In this document: one piece after another, positions 1 to 8,753 of the stretch
How the letters are laid out: every line of letters starts with the position of its first letter
Position numbering within the stretch: the stretch's first letter is position 1
IMG/VR virus record: IMGVR_UViG_3300036828_000247
Coordinates: 1-64,000 of that record
Reading direction: 5' to 3' (one strand)
Length of the DNA stretch: 64,000 bases
From: a virus
Program-made: the position numbers and the translations under genes
Notes under the pieces: model-generated
What the model was told of the DNA's origin: nothing
The model's database searches: none
Seen by the model: the letters and a program-made list of their open reading frames with translations, nothing else

Positions 1-2339
1 AGCTCCCGGCCGTGCTCTCCGACACCGATCAGGCCACTGGCCGGCCCGCCAGCGCCGTACCAGTTGTTAGCAACCTCGTGCGCCCACGCGGCCGACGGCG
101 AACCGTACTGCTGGCGAATGTAGTTGAGGCCCCAGATAATCTGGTTCTTGTAGTCCCCGAGCGCATATGGATGACCATGTCCAAGGCTCTGCGGGATGCC
201 GTATGCGCCCGAGCTTGGGTTCACCGCGTTGGCGTTCCAGCCGGACTCCTGGTTCCACAAGGGAACTAGCGACCCCATCTGCGACTGGGACCAGCCATAC
301 ATGGCCAGGAGAGAACGGGCATAAGCCTGCGCAACAGCAGCGCTCCCGTTGAAGGCCCCGGTAACCCCCTTGAGTAGTCCGCCAGGACCACCAAGGTTCA
401 GGCCGCCCCATTTCCCGATCGTTCCTCCTCCGGCCTTCATGCCGAGATGGAAACCATTCATGATATGCTTGCCGGCATCAATCGCCCACTTGGGAGGAGA
501 GTGGATACCGAGGAAGTTCAGGATGGCGTGCGGGATGCCCTTGAAGAAGTTAGCCACAACACTCCAAGCTGAGTGGAGTCCATCCAGCAGCCCCTGGATA
601 ATCCACTTCCCGCGTTGCGACAGCCACGTCAGGGAACCCTGGAATGCGGAGTCAACCTTGCCGTGGATGCTGTCGATCCAGTTCATCACGGAACTGATTC
701 CGTTACGGGTACGAGTTACCATAGCATTCCAGGTATTGTCCCAGATGCTCGCGATGCTATGCCGAATGGCGTCAAACCGGGCGGCAATGGTGTGCCGGAA
801 ATTCTCCATTAGATTGTTGTCGTCTTTGATTCCGCGCTGAAGACGGCCCATGGTATTGTTCCACAGATCGTCCCATTCTCGGGATGTTTCGTGCCGCATA
901 CTATCAAACGCACTAGACATGTTGTGGCGGATATGCTCCACAATTGACTCGTCCATCTTACGGAACGTGTCAATCTTCTGTGCTGCAACGTTAAGCCAGT
1001 GCTCTATATCCTTAGCCCACTGGCCGTTGATACCCAGGTCCTGCTTGGTCGGTGTCAGCAGGGTGCCCTTGCCGACCTTGTCATGGACCTTGCTTATGCC
1101 ATACAGTGCGGCCATGATTAGCGTGAGAGGCAGGATCAGCTTGCCTGAGCTAGACCCCGCTATCTTGGCCGCAACCGAGTAGGCCGTTAGGGCTGCGGTC
1201 AGGCCACCTATCGCCACGGTGAAGTCGATCACGACGCCCTGGTGGCTGGACATCCAGTTGAGAAGACCGGTCGCTGCCGGTAGCAGCTTGTTCCCGAGCT
1301 CAATGGCCAGCGCGTCGAAGCTACCCTGCAGCTTATGCAGCTTGAATGACGTTGTCTCCTGGGTTTTGGCCCAGGCAGATCCGAAGCTGTTAGCACCCTT
1401 GGCAAGGTCCGGATACTTTGACCTGAGCCTGTCCATCTGGCCCATCAGGACAGCAATACCGGCCCCAGCACGCTTCCCGAACAGCTCGGTGATAACCATG
1501 CCCTGCTCTTTGGCGGTGACGCCGTTCTTCTTAAACATCTCTTGCAGGTGATCTAGGGCTGCTATCAGCCCGCCATGCTGCATGTCCTTGGCCAGAGTCT
1601 GGTCCGTGTAGCCCCATTTCTCCAGCAACGCCACGCCAGCCTTAGCCGGCACCGCTAGCGCCTGTACGGACATCCGGAGGTAGGTTGCCGCCTGGGCTCC
1701 GCGGATGTTGTTGTCTCCGAAGGTAGCCAGCGCGGCGCCAACGTCCCTGATGTTAAGGCCGTACCCCTTGACCACGGCCAGCATACCTGTGCCCATAGCC
1801 TGGGCCAGGTTCTGCATCGTCATGTCGCCGGTACCGACGGTGGCGTTCAGGAAGCCCATTGCCCTGCTGTAATTCTGGACCCCGGGAATACCCGAGGCGA
1901 TAGCAGCGGTCAGCGCATTGGTGACGTCAATAAGGTCGGCATGTCCCACGGCCGCACCCTCGGCCGCAATCTTGACTGCCTTAAGCATTGTGGTTGAGGT
2001 GGCGCCCATGCTCTGCATGTTCGAGGCGACGTGATAGGCCGACTCAGCCAGCGAGTTCGGGCTGAACCCAACCTGGCCGGCCAGCGCTAGCACGCCAGTC
2101 TTGAGCACGGCTAGTTTCTGGGCAGACACCCCGGCCTGTGTCTGGAGCAGCGTCATTGACGACTGGAACTGAGACGCCATCTTGACAGACTCAACGGCGA
2201 CAGCGGCAAGGGCCAGGCCGCCGATCATGCCGATCTTCTGGAGCTTCTTGCTCATCGACATGCTGTTGCTCTCAGCAGCTGCGAATCCTGCCTTTGTGTC
2301 GTCCACGGCCCGGACGATAACCTCAACGATGTTAGGCAT
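1..2339 (-). CDS. Tape measure protein with transglycosylase-like domain (partial)
   Basis: The gene runs off the left edge; 779 residues are visible. The ATG at 2339 overlaps the stop of the frameshifted tail chaperone (ATGCCTAA), the usual order in siphoviruses. The first ~450 residues are Ala-rich and helical with hydrophobic stretches, as in tail-length rulers that occupy the tube lumen. From about residue 675 the protein resembles a lytic transglycosylase: WNQESGW, with Glu698 as likely catalytic acid, then WGLNYIRQQYGSPSAAW near residue 750. Such domains in tape measures are thought to open peptidoglycan locally during DNA entry. The identification as tape measure is secure. The enzymatic role of the domain is inferred from motif only. 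Confidence 0.9.
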   Translation of the reverse strand, partial: MPNIVEVIVRAVDDTKAGFAAAESNSMSMSKKLQKIGMIGGLALAAVAVESVKMASQFQSSMTLLQTQAGVSAQKLAVLKTGVLALAGQVGFSPNSLAESAYHVASNMQSMGATSTTMLKAVKIAAEGAAVGHADLIDVTNALTAAIASGIPGVQNYSRAMGFLNATVGTGDMTMQNLAQAMGTGMLAVVKGYGLNIRDVGAALATFGDNNIRGAQAATYLRMSVQALAVPAKAGVALLEKWGYTDQTLAKDMQHGGLIAALDHLQEMFKKNGVTAKEQGMVITELFGKRAGAGIAVLMGQMDRLRSKYPDLAKGANSFGSAWAKTQETTSFKLHKLQGSFDALAIELGNKLLPAATGLLNWMSSHQGVVIDFTVAIGGLTAALTAYSVAAKIAGSSSGKLILPLTLIMAALYGISKVHDKVGKGTLLTPTKQDLGINGQWAKDIEHWLNVAAQKIDTFRKMDESIVEHIRHNMSSAFDSMRHETSREWDDLWNNTMGRLQRGIKDDNNLMENFRHTIAARFDAIRHSIASIWDNTWNAMVTRTRNGISSVMNWIDSIHGKVDSAFQGSLTWLSQRGKWIIQGLLDGLHSAWSVVANFFKGIPHAILNFLGIHSPPKWAIDAGKHIMNGFHLGMKAGGGTIGKWGGLNLGGPGGLLKGVTGAFNGSAAVAQAYARSLLAMYGWSQSQMGSLVPLWNQESGWNANAVNPSSGAYGIPQSLGHGHPYALGDYKNQIIWGLNYIRQQYGSPSAAWAHEVANNWYGAGGPASGLIGVGEHGRE

Positions 2340-2903
2340 CCCCGACCTCCACTTCTCCTTCCGAATTGCCCAGACTCTGGATTCGCAGCAGCCTTAGAAC
2401 ACTTGCGTCCTCAGACATCACCTCGCTTGGAAGCTTCTTGAACCTGTCACACAGGCCGATGATCAGGTTTGCCCGGACAAGCTCAGCTGGTTCTGTGATG
2501 AGTTCGCCATCCCTAGAGATAGCTCCTCCGAAATCCCTCCAGAGCTCGAGTCTTCGGGCAAAGGGTTATCAACGCCCGCGATGGCCGTCATCCAGGACAT
2601 GATGATGCCCAGGATCAGATCGAACTTCTGTGTGCCGACACCCTGTCGGTTAGCCGGTACCGGGCCATGCTTGTCCTCGAGGTTCCAGCGCACCAGGTTG
2701 TCTGAGAAGGAGTTCAGCATCATGTCCGTTGACGTCGTGCCGCCCGGCTTCGGGTTCTCGACGTTCTCCTGGGCTTCTGCTGCCAGCTCCTGGATGCGCG
2801 CGAACTCGTCGACAGAAAGGCTCTCCATATCTACCTCGAGGCCATTCATGTTCGGGTCCTGGAACTTGAGCCTGTAAATGGTTGGCTCGGGCCTGAATCC
2901 CAT
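2332..2903 (-). CDS. Tail assembly chaperone, -1 frameshifted (G-T-like) form
   Basis: Residues 1-115 are shared with the unshifted chaperone. At the slippery heptamer (2559-2565) a -1 shift opens a 75-codon extension beginning ARRLELWRDFGG and ending EVEVGDA, with TAA at 2332-2334. That stop overlaps the tape measure ATG, as in lambda-type GT proteins. The predicted fusion is 190 residues. In the known system a minority of ribosomes shift, and the T part binds the tail tube protein. The -1 frame is closed by TAA immediately upstream of the heptamer, so a shift at this site is the only way in. Confidence 0.8.
2463..2903 (-). CDS. Tail assembly chaperone, unshifted (G-like) form
   Basis: 146 residues, ATG with GGAGGAGA just upstream. 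It lies directly before the tape measure, where siphoviruses encode the G-type tail assembly chaperone. The sequence is acidic and soluble, with no membrane segment. Ribosomes that do not slip at 2559-2565 read on to the TGA at 2463. The family chaperones the tape measure during tail polymerisation and is absent from mature virions. Assignment rests on position, size and the slippery site, not on sequence similarity. Confidence 0.8.
   Translation of the reverse strand: MGFRPEPTIYRLKFQDPNMNGLEVDMESLSVDEFARIQELAAEAQENVENPKPGGTTSTDMMLNSFSDNLVRWNLEDKHGPVPANRQGVGTQKFDLILGIIMSWMTAIAGVDNPLPEDSSSGGISEELSLGMANSSQNQLSLSGQT
2559..2565 (-). promoter_or_regulatory. Programmed -1 frameshift heptamer CCCTTTG
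   Basis: On the minus strand the codons read C CCT TTG, which fits the X XXY YYZ rule (XXX = CCC, YYY = TTT). A stop in the -1 frame sits just upstream and the -1 frame then stays open to the tape measure start. Confidence 0.8.
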
Positions 2904-2911
2904 GTCTCCTC

Positions 2912-3301
2912 CTATTCGTTCATCTCGCGCAGGTAACCGTGGTCATACAAGATGGCCTCGGATACCATCCCAACCTGACGGTTGAGGGCCTGGGTGACAA
3001 ACCGGAACGTCCTGTAGCCGACGAACCGGGTGACCGGGTAGTTCCGGCTACCGACGCCCTCCAGCCATGGCCCGTAGACAACTGGGGTATCGGTGATGAT
3101 AGTGTCGTTCACCGACCTCTCTGTGTGGATCTTGGATTCGTAGTACCCTGTCGGGTTCTGTAGCACGGTCTTGAGCCGTCTGTGAATCCGGGTCATGGCC
3201 TCGCGCTCTACCGTCGCCCTTATGTCCTCTGTCCACATGTGAGCGGCCCATTCCGCCCGGCCATCGAATAGCGGACCGCTACGCTGGACTATCGTGGGCA
3301 T
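2912..3301 (-). CDS. Tail-region protein of unknown function
   Basis: 129 residues, ATG two bases after the preceding gene's stop. It contains YYESKIHTERSVNDTIITDT and VVYGPWLEGVGSRN, a pattern I associate with small conserved proteins next to the tail tube gene of actinophages. There is no signal or membrane segment. Position between a tube-like protein and the tail chaperones suggests a role in tail completion or tube assembly. I cannot name the family. Confidence 0.7.
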   Translation of the reverse strand: MPTIVQRSGPLFDGRAEWAAHMWTEDIRATVEREAMTRIHRRLKTVLQNPTGYYESKIHTERSVNDTIITDTPVVYGPWLEGVGSRNYPVTRFVGYRTFRFVTQALNRQVGMVSEAILYDHGYLREMNE

Positions 3302-3302
3302 G

Positions 3303-3719
3303 TTACGTCCAGGTCGGAACGTTGCCGTCAGCGAGCGAGCCTGGCACCTGCCAGGTCAGTTCGCCGGTAGCCGCACGGGTGATCTGGTAATCGGTGTAGA
3401 GGACGTTACAGATCAGCTGCGGCGTGCCACCCCCGGCCAGCACACCGATCGTGGTCGCCCGGGCCACCGAGGTGGACGGGACGGTCTTGAACACGTCGTG
3501 GCTAGCGTTCGCCGTTGTGTTCATGACCCCGTTGAGCGTGTTGGTGTAGTCGGCCAGGAGCAGAATCCTCTCGATGGCGTTCTTGTCCAGGCCCGTCACG
3601 TCCTGGGTGGCTCGCGGCGTGCTGAACGAGTAGTTGGTGCAGTCGTTGCTGATGGTACGAGCAACCGAGCCCGCATCCTGGACAGTGAGTACGGAACCGA
3701 GTCCGCTAGACTTGGCCAT
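3303..3719 (-). CDS. Second tail-tube-like structural protein
   Basis: 138 residues beginning MAKSSGLGSVLTVQDAG, with FSTPRATQDVTGLDKNAIER and LLADYTNTLNGVMN. This is the compact beta-rich pattern of small phage tail tube or tube-associated proteins. Its opening resembles that of the larger tube protein encoded at 4193-5140 (MPKQSGLGDNLYYSG), so the two may be distant relatives. It sits three genes upstream of the tape measure. It could be the true tube subunit or an accessory tube protein. Confidence 0.65.
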   Translation of the reverse strand: MAKSSGLGSVLTVQDAGSVARTISNDCTNYSFSTPRATQDVTGLDKNAIERILLLADYTNTLNGVMNTTANASHDVFKTVPSTSVARATTIGVLAGGGTPQLICNVLYTDYQITRAATGELTWQVPGSLADGNVPTWT

Positions 3720-3722
3720 GAC

Positions 3723-4193
3723 CTATCCTCTCTTGTGAACATCCGCGATGCGGATCTGGTTGGTGGCGCAATCGTCCACCCAGTCTTCCGGACGCCTGTG
3801 AACCAGCGTCTCGGTCCCTCGGGGGTTGCCGCGCCAGTCCCCGCCATAGACGAGATAGAATGGCGGCCGGCCAACGGCAACGCGGTGCGTGCTCCGGACC
3901 GGCTCAAAGCAGGGGTTACCGGGGCCGTAGACGACCTTGATGATCTGCTCGCTGAGTCGCTGGATGGAGCTCTTCCTGGTCTTGTCGTGCCGGACGAACT
4001 CCAGCTGGCGCATCCCAAGCTCGGTTGTGGTGTCAATCGTCAGTACGAACCCATACAGGAAGTCGTCACACTCGTACTCCTCGCACGTGGCCGACCGCCA
4101 GTGCGTCCGGAGCGGAGCGCTGATCGTGTATGTCTTGTAGTGCTCCGGACCCACAGCCGGAATGATCCGGCGGAGCTCGGGGGTGATATCCAT
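3723..4193 (-). CDS. Conserved tail-region protein, function unknown
   Basis: 156 residues. Its ATG overlaps the stop of the upstream tube gene (TGATG), so translation is probably coupled. It contains CEEYECDDFLYGFVLTIDT, FVRHDKTRKSS and PPFYLVYGGDWRGNPRG. There is no membrane segment. Genes at this position often encode small tail proteins, but no domain is recognisable here. Confidence 0.65.
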   Translation of the reverse strand: MDITPELRRIIPAVGPEHYKTYTISAPLRTHWRSATCEEYECDDFLYGFVLTIDTTTELGMRQLEFVRHDKTRKSSIQRLSEQIIKVVYGPGNPCFEPVRSTHRVAVGRPPFYLVYGGDWRGNPRGTETLVHRRPEDWVDDCATNQIRIADVHKRG

Positions 4194-5140
4194 CAGAACA
4201 CCTGCCCTGCGATTGGATTCTGGACGAGGGCCACGGCAAATACTGCCTGCGTGAACGTCCCGGCCGTTACGACCTTGACGAACTCGTTGACTGTCGTGAC
4301 GTTTGATGTGGCTACCCGGTAGCCGTTGATGGCAGTCTGGCTCCCGAAGTCAAGCAGGGTCGTATACGTCCCGCCCGAGGTTGTGGCGTGCGTGATGGTC
4401 ACGTCGATGTTGGTGCCCACGAGCTCGATCAGCTGGAGATAGGCCTGCGCACCAAACGCGCTACCGGCCCCGAGGTCAACAAAGGCTCCGGTGGTTGCCC
4501 CGTTATCGGTCCGGAGGCCCGGCGTGAGCGTCTTGCCCCACTCCATGCCGAAGGCGTTGGCCTCAATGTCAATCTTGACCGTGATGCCACCCTTGTTGTC
4601 CCGGGTCGGATCGTAGTTGTCCTGCTTAGCTACGCACATCGCAGCCGCGTTCCCGATAGCCGTGCCCCGGAAGTACATGGCCTGATCATCAGCCGTCGAT
4701 GGGTTGGCGAATGCCTGGTGCGCGACCCCGAGGGAGAACCAGTTCCAGGTCGGGGCCACCGTGTAGGTCAGGGTGATCGTCCCGAGCGGCGGGATGACGT
4801 AGGTGCCCGCTCCGGCTCCGACCGTTAGCCCGTTGATCGTCACGTTGCTCATCGTGCCGCCCGTGATGGTCACGGTGACCGGCTGATTAAACGTGCTCAC
4901 CACCGGGGTCCCCGAGGCAGGCACGCCCGGCGTGTTGACGGTCTGGATCGTCTCCAGCCAGGACGTGAAGCTCATCGAGGCATCTCGCGTTCCCCCGATC
5001 CTGGCGTTAGCGAACTGCTTGATCGGTGTGGTGTCCAGCAGAGCCGGGCCGCCGCTGATCTTGTCGACGCTCAAGATGGAACCAGAGACGTCAATCCCGC
5101 TGTAGTAGAGATTGTCACCGAGGCCGCTCTGCTTTGGCAT
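4193..5140 (-). CDS. Major tail tube protein candidate
   Basis: 315 residues from the ATG at 5140, which overlaps the previous stop (TAATG). A longer reading to 5158 is open but lacks support. The N-terminal third (SMSFTSWLETIQ) and C-terminal two-thirds (YDPTRDNKGGITVKIDIEAN, NAFGMEWGKTLTPG) are beta-rich. An inserted Thr/Gly-rich segment near residues 75-125 resembles an Ig-like or decoration domain. Its place two genes before the smaller tube-like gene and downstream of the connector genes fits a tail tube subunit. Confidence 0.65.
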   Translation of the reverse strand: MPKQSGLGDNLYYSGIDVSGSILSVDKISGGPALLDTTPIKQFANARIGGTRDASMSFTSWLETIQTVNTPGVPASGTPVVSTFNQPVTVTITGGTMSNVTINGLTVGAGAGTYVIPPLGTITLTYTVAPTWNWFSLGVAHQAFANPSTADDQAMYFRGTAIGNAAAMCVAKQDNYDPTRDNKGGITVKIDIEANAFGMEWGKTLTPGLRTDNGATTGAFVDLGAGSAFGAQAYLQLIELVGTNIDVTITHATTSGGTYTTLLDFGSQTAINGYRVATSNVTTVNEFVKVVTAGTFTQAVFAVALVQNPIAGQVF

Positions 5141-5610
5141 TACGCCACCTGCTCCCACATATCGTTCACGATCACCGGGACCGCAATGGTCATCACGCGA
5201 TGGATCCGCTTGTCTAGTTCTACATACCCGGCCTCGCCGAACAAGGAGGTCCCGTATGCCCCGAGGAGGTCCACGTTCCGGGTATCAGCGTCCCCGCCAA
5301 ACTCAAAGTCGCCGCTCAGGGCTCCGATGAAGTCGGTCGCTGCCGCCATGACCTTCGGGTCAATCTGGTCAAACGGCTGCTGCGCGAACGGTGTGTAGAT
5401 CCGGGCATCAAGCAAGACGAGGCCGGACGTGCTGGCGAGCCCACCGGCCCGGATCGGCTCGATGCGCTGCGTCCAGATGGAGCACACAAGGCCGTTCCCC
5501 GGAGCCCCCTTGGGCTCGTGGGTGTTAACCGAATCAAAGTGCCCGGTGCTCATGGCGTAGCTCACCACCCGGTCAAAGATCTCGTTGACAGCATCCTCGT
5601 CGAAGTTCAT
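5140..5610 (-). CDS. Tail terminator or tail completion protein candidate
   Basis: 156 residues, starting MNFDEDAVNEIFDRVVSYAM. It contains a PKGAPGNGL and SIWTQRIEPI region and then LLDARIYTPFAQQPFDQIDP, which fits small proteins that cap the tail before head joining. It lies between the connector-like genes and the tube gene and overlaps both neighbours by a few bases. The role is inferred from gene order and size. Confidence 0.6.
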   Translation of the reverse strand: MNFDEDAVNEIFDRVVSYAMSTGHFDSVNTHEPKGAPGNGLVCSIWTQRIEPIRAGGLASTSGLVLLDARIYTPFAQQPFDQIDPKVMAAATDFIGALSGDFEFGGDADTRNVDLLGAYGTSLFGEAGYVELDKRIHRVMTIAVPVIVNDMWEQVA

Positions 5611-5954
5611 CCGGGCCTGCCTAGCTGGAGCCCGCTCCGGGTAGCGCGCTCAATGGGGCTCTCCTTCTTGGTCCGGAGATGCTCCAGACAGCTCGGGAGG
5701 GCAACGCAGTACATCAGCAGCTGCCCCAGGACTTCGGTCTGCTGCCAGGAGGGGGCGAGCGTGACTGCGGGCCGGATATCCGGGATAACCGGCTCCTCTC
5801 CGTCGTGCAGGATACCAGCCTCCTTGTCATCACGGGCCAGTAGGTACTCGCCCACGCACTGAAGGCAGGAGACGTTCATCTCCACGAGCCCGCGCGGTGG
5901 CTCGGGCCCGAGTCCGTTTGTGCTAGGCATTGCGTTTCCTCCGTCGTTAGTCAT
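5607..5954 (-). CDS. Small head-tail region protein
   Basis: 115 residues from the ATG at 5954 (ATGA overlap with the gene before). An internal ATG at 5930 has a better ribosome-binding site (GGAGG, 7 bases before) and would give 107 residues. It contains NVSCLQCVGEYLLAR and PSCLEHLRTKK. Two or three cysteines are present but there is no clear zinc ribbon. Function unknown; the neighbours suggest a head-tail joining role. Confidence 0.6.
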   Translation of the reverse strand: MTNDGGNAMPSTNGLGPEPPRGLVEMNVSCLQCVGEYLLARDDKEAGILHDGEEPVIPDIRPAVTLAPSWQQTEVLGQLLMYCVALPSCLEHLRTKKESPIERATRSGLQLGRPG

Positions 5955-7000
5955 ACCGCACGGCTCCTTGCCTGACGACTGTATTGCCCGGCCAGCTTTA
6001 TTCGGAGATCCCCAAGGCCGGAGCCTGGGCTGGCCTCCTTCTGCTGCCCAGACCCGGCCGAGTAGATCCCGGGCTCCTGCGTCAGCTGGACAATGGCCTC
6101 TGCCACCGCGTTGTCACGCACGAGCGGTGGGATGAGCTGGGTCACGCACGGGGCCGATATCAGGTGTGTGGCTGCCGTGGTCCCGAAGTCTCCCCGGGTG
6201 GTTATCAGCTGTCGGGCCGCGTACAGCGTTCCTGAGGTATGGGAATCCAGCGCGGTCCCGTCCCACCCCCTCTTGACGATCAGCGTGTTGGCGGCGATGT
6301 CAACGATCAGCACCCGCTCGGCATCAACCAGCAGGATCTCCCCAATGTTGAACTTGGTCGAGTCCGGGACGTTCAGCGCGCTGTCCTTGACCTGGGCCGT
6401 ACTGAGGCCGGACCACGTGACCCCGGTGCTAACCATCCGCTTATCGGTCACCAGCATTCGCTCGGTCCCAAGGATAAGGACATCTCCGGCTCCGATCTGG
6501 CTTCCATCTGTGACCTGGGCGATCCCAGTTGTGGTGTCGGCCATGGCTGCCGCGAGAAAGCCAGCTGGCCTGGTCCTCCCCCAGAACCCCCAGGTGCCTG
6601 TGAGGGCAAGGTCTTGCTGCCAGGTTGAGCTGTTACCGAAGGCGGAGCTCTTGTCCAGCCGAAGATCCACGCAGCGATAAGGGGGCCCGCTATTGGCTGG
6701 CTGGAGGATGTAATTGCCAGGAGGGATGACGATCGTGCCGGTGGTGAAGTTCGTCACGGCCACGAGATCGTTAGCATCCAGCCAGAGACGCCAGGAATAG
6801 CTACGCTGGAAGTTGGGCCAGTCAAACACCCGGGTCTCATCCGTGTTGTAGAACACCCGGCCGGTGCACCAATCGATGGTGTCACTAGCGGACTCGATTG
6901 CCCGGTCAACGGCGTCAAGGTTCCGGGCTGAGAACTTGAAGTCGGGTGCGCGCATGACGGTATCACGGTTGGCGTAGCAAGGACGGGTGACCGTCATCAT
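5951..7000 (-). CDS. Head-tail adaptor-like structural protein
   Basis: 349 residues; double ATG at 7000 with GGAGGA in front. The N-terminal part (DAVDRAIESASDTIDWCTG, FDWPNFQRSYSWRLWLDAND) resembles the helical beginning of phage head-tail adaptors. A middle beta-rich region (GDVLILGTERMLVTDK, GEILLVDAERVLIVDI) looks like inserted surface domains. The C-terminal region returns to helices (VRDNAVAEAIVQLTQEPG). Its size is larger than simple adaptors because of the insertion. Confidence 0.6.
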   Translation of the reverse strand: MMTVTRPCYANRDTVMRAPDFKFSARNLDAVDRAIESASDTIDWCTGRVFYNTDETRVFDWPNFQRSYSWRLWLDANDLVAVTNFTTGTIVIPPGNYILQPANSGPPYRCVDLRLDKSSAFGNSSTWQQDLALTGTWGFWGRTRPAGFLAAAMADTTTGIAQVTDGSQIGAGDVLILGTERMLVTDKRMVSTGVTWSGLSTAQVKDSALNVPDSTKFNIGEILLVDAERVLIVDIAANTLIVKRGWDGTALDSHTSGTLYAARQLITTRGDFGTTAATHLISAPCVTQLIPPLVRDNAVAEAIVQLTQEPGIYSAGSGQQKEASPGSGLGDLRIKLAGQYSRQARSRAV

Positions 7001-7005
7001 TCCTC

Positions 7006-7311
7006 CTACAGGGTTGTGGGCTCAACTTGCCACGAGTCGTTGCCGATGACAGCTACCTGCCCGGTCCCGGTCCACTGGGCAAGCCAGAGCTCCTGGTCGG
7101 GTCCGGTGAAGCCCGAGGAGTCGAGGTCGGCGTGATAGTTGCCGATGCTGTCCTTGACGATGGGTGCGGCCGGGTAAGTCACGGTCGTGGTCGTGCCTGA
7201 GCCACGCCGGTACTTCAGCGTGACGGTTGTCGGGTCAGCTACCACGCCGTCTAGGCCACGGAAGTTCTGGGCCTGAGTGCGGACCACGGTGCCGCTCGGG
7301 TATACGTTCAT
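7006..7311 (-). CDS. Small beta-rich virion protein, function unknown
   Basis: 101 residues, ATG at 7311 overlapping the stop of the repeat protein (ATGA). It is beta-rich (TVTLKYRRGSGTTTTVTYP, WLAQWTGTGQ). Compact single-domain proteins of this kind occur among phage head or tail joining genes. Coupling to the repeat-rich gene suggests the two are made together. Confidence 0.6.
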   Translation of the reverse strand: MNVYPSGTVVRTQAQNFRGLDGVVADPTTVTLKYRRGSGTTTTVTYPAAPIVKDSIGNYHADLDSSGFTGPDQELWLAQWTGTGQVAVIGNDSWQVEPTTL

Positions 7312-8750
7312 GCCAGATTCCCTACCTGGACGCTGCCTGATTCGTTGCTGGTTCCTACGCTCCCGGCCGCGTTGCTTACGGCCAGGCTCCCGGCCCGGTT
7401 AGCCAGCGAGACGCTGCCTGTTGCCATATTGCTAAGTGTGACCGAACCTACCACGCGGCTGATGTCCACCTGCCCCGGGAAGACCCCGCCACCGCCAGTC
7501 ACAGAGCCCTGCCCGCCGAGGACGGCCACCAGGGCAGCGGTGCCAGCGACATGAGCTGCCGCCGAGAGCTGACCGATGCCAGCGCTGACTAGAACGGACG
7601 CCGCTACCCCGGTGACCCTCGCGCCTCCGCCCGGGAGACCAATTCCACCAGCCACCGAGATGGCAGCCCTGATACCAGTAGTGCCTGCGCCGCCAGAGGC
7701 ATTCCCCACCCCGCCAGCTACAGACACCAGGGCTGCCACCCCGGTGACGCTTGCGCCGGCCGACGGAGACCCCGTCCCACCGGCCACGGCTACCTGGGCC
7801 GCTATGCCGCTGACATTGGCCGCCCCACCCGCTCCAGGCGAGCCGAGGCCGCCTGAGACCGTTACGGATGCGCCAACGCCGGCGATACCGACCCCTGCCG
7901 AGGCTGTGCCGGCCCCTCCGGCCACGGCCACGGCCGAGGCTACCCCGGTGACCCCCGCGCCGCCCGAAGCCGTACCGACCCCTCCAGCGACGACAACGGC
8001 CGCACCGACCCCGCTGACATTCACCCCTGCGCGCGGCGTGCCCGCTCCACCGGCAACCGTGACACCGGCACCGACGCCAGTGACGCCTGCCCCGGCCAGG
8101 AATGTCCCTATACCACCAGCAACAGGAACCCCGGCCGCTACCCCCACGACCCCGGCCCCGGCCGCGGACAGGCCCACGCCGCCCGTGACAACCACAGCAG
8201 CGCTGACGCCATTGACGTTGGCTGCTCCGCCAGCCCCGGCCGTGCCGATTCCGCCAGCCACCGTAACCTGAGCGCCCACGCCGGTAACCAGTGCCCCACC
8301 CGAGGGGACGCCGATTCCGCCAGCCACCGTGACCGAGGCCCCAGTACCGCTGACGCTGTCTCCGGAAGAGAGCGCACCAGCGCCACCGGCCACGGTGACT
8401 GCGGCCGCGAGCCCCGTGACGTTTGCGCCAGCTAGGAATGTCCCGGCGCCACCAGCAACCGTGACAGCGGCCGCAACACCAGTGACGCCTGCGCCACCTC
8501 GTGCCGTACCGATGCCGCCAGCGACAGTGACCTGGGCACCGATCCCGGTGACCCCGGCCCCGGCCAGGAACGTCCCGGCCCCACCGGTGACGACAACAGC
8601 CGCACCGGTCCCTGTAACGAGGCCGCCAGCCAGAAATACCCCGGCTCCGCCCGTAATTACAACAGCCGCAGACACGCCAGTAACGTTCGCACCGACTGCT
8701 GCTATGCCAGGCGGTACGAACTCGCGGCGTGTGTTACGGCTTCCAGGCAT
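7308..8750 (-). CDS. Structural protein built of 22-residue Gly/Ala/Val repeats
   Basis: 480 residues. After a 20-residue leader come about 18 tandem repeats of 22 residues with consensus GAxVTGVxAxVTVAGGxGTxx (residues ~20-425), with small GG insertions twice. A basic 66-bp DNA period underlies this. The last ~46 residues carry a second, shorter repeat of the form GSVxxSNxA, five times. Alternating hydrophobic residues and Gly turns suggest a beta-roll or beta-solenoid rod. It sits among capsid and connector genes, so a head or neck fibre is plausible. I do not recognise a named family. Confidence 0.75.
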   Translation of the reverse strand: MPGSRNTRREFVPPGIAAVGANVTGVSAAVVITGGAGVFLAGGLVTGTGAAVVVTGGAGTFLAGAGVTGIGAQVTVAGGIGTARGGAGVTGVAAAVTVAGGAGTFLAGANVTGLAAAVTVAGGAGALSSGDSVSGTGASVTVAGGIGVPSGGALVTGVGAQVTVAGGIGTAGAGGAANVNGVSAAVVVTGGVGLSAAGAGVVGVAAGVPVAGGIGTFLAGAGVTGVGAGVTVAGGAGTPRAGVNVSGVGAAVVVAGGVGTASGGAGVTGVASAVAVAGGAGTASAGVGIAGVGASVTVSGGLGSPGAGGAANVSGIAAQVAVAGGTGSPSAGASVTGVAALVSVAGGVGNASGGAGTTGIRAAISVAGGIGLPGGGARVTGVAASVLVSAGIGQLSAAAHVAGTAALVAVLGGQGSVTGGGGVFPGQVDISRVVGSVTLSNMATGSVSLANRAGSLAVSNAAGSVGTSNESGSVQVGNLA

Positions 8751-8753
8751 CGG

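Noticed and set aside
3294-4322. 342-codon plus-strand ORF in the tail region
   Set aside because: Antisense shadow of tail genes with coupled starts and stops on the minus strand.
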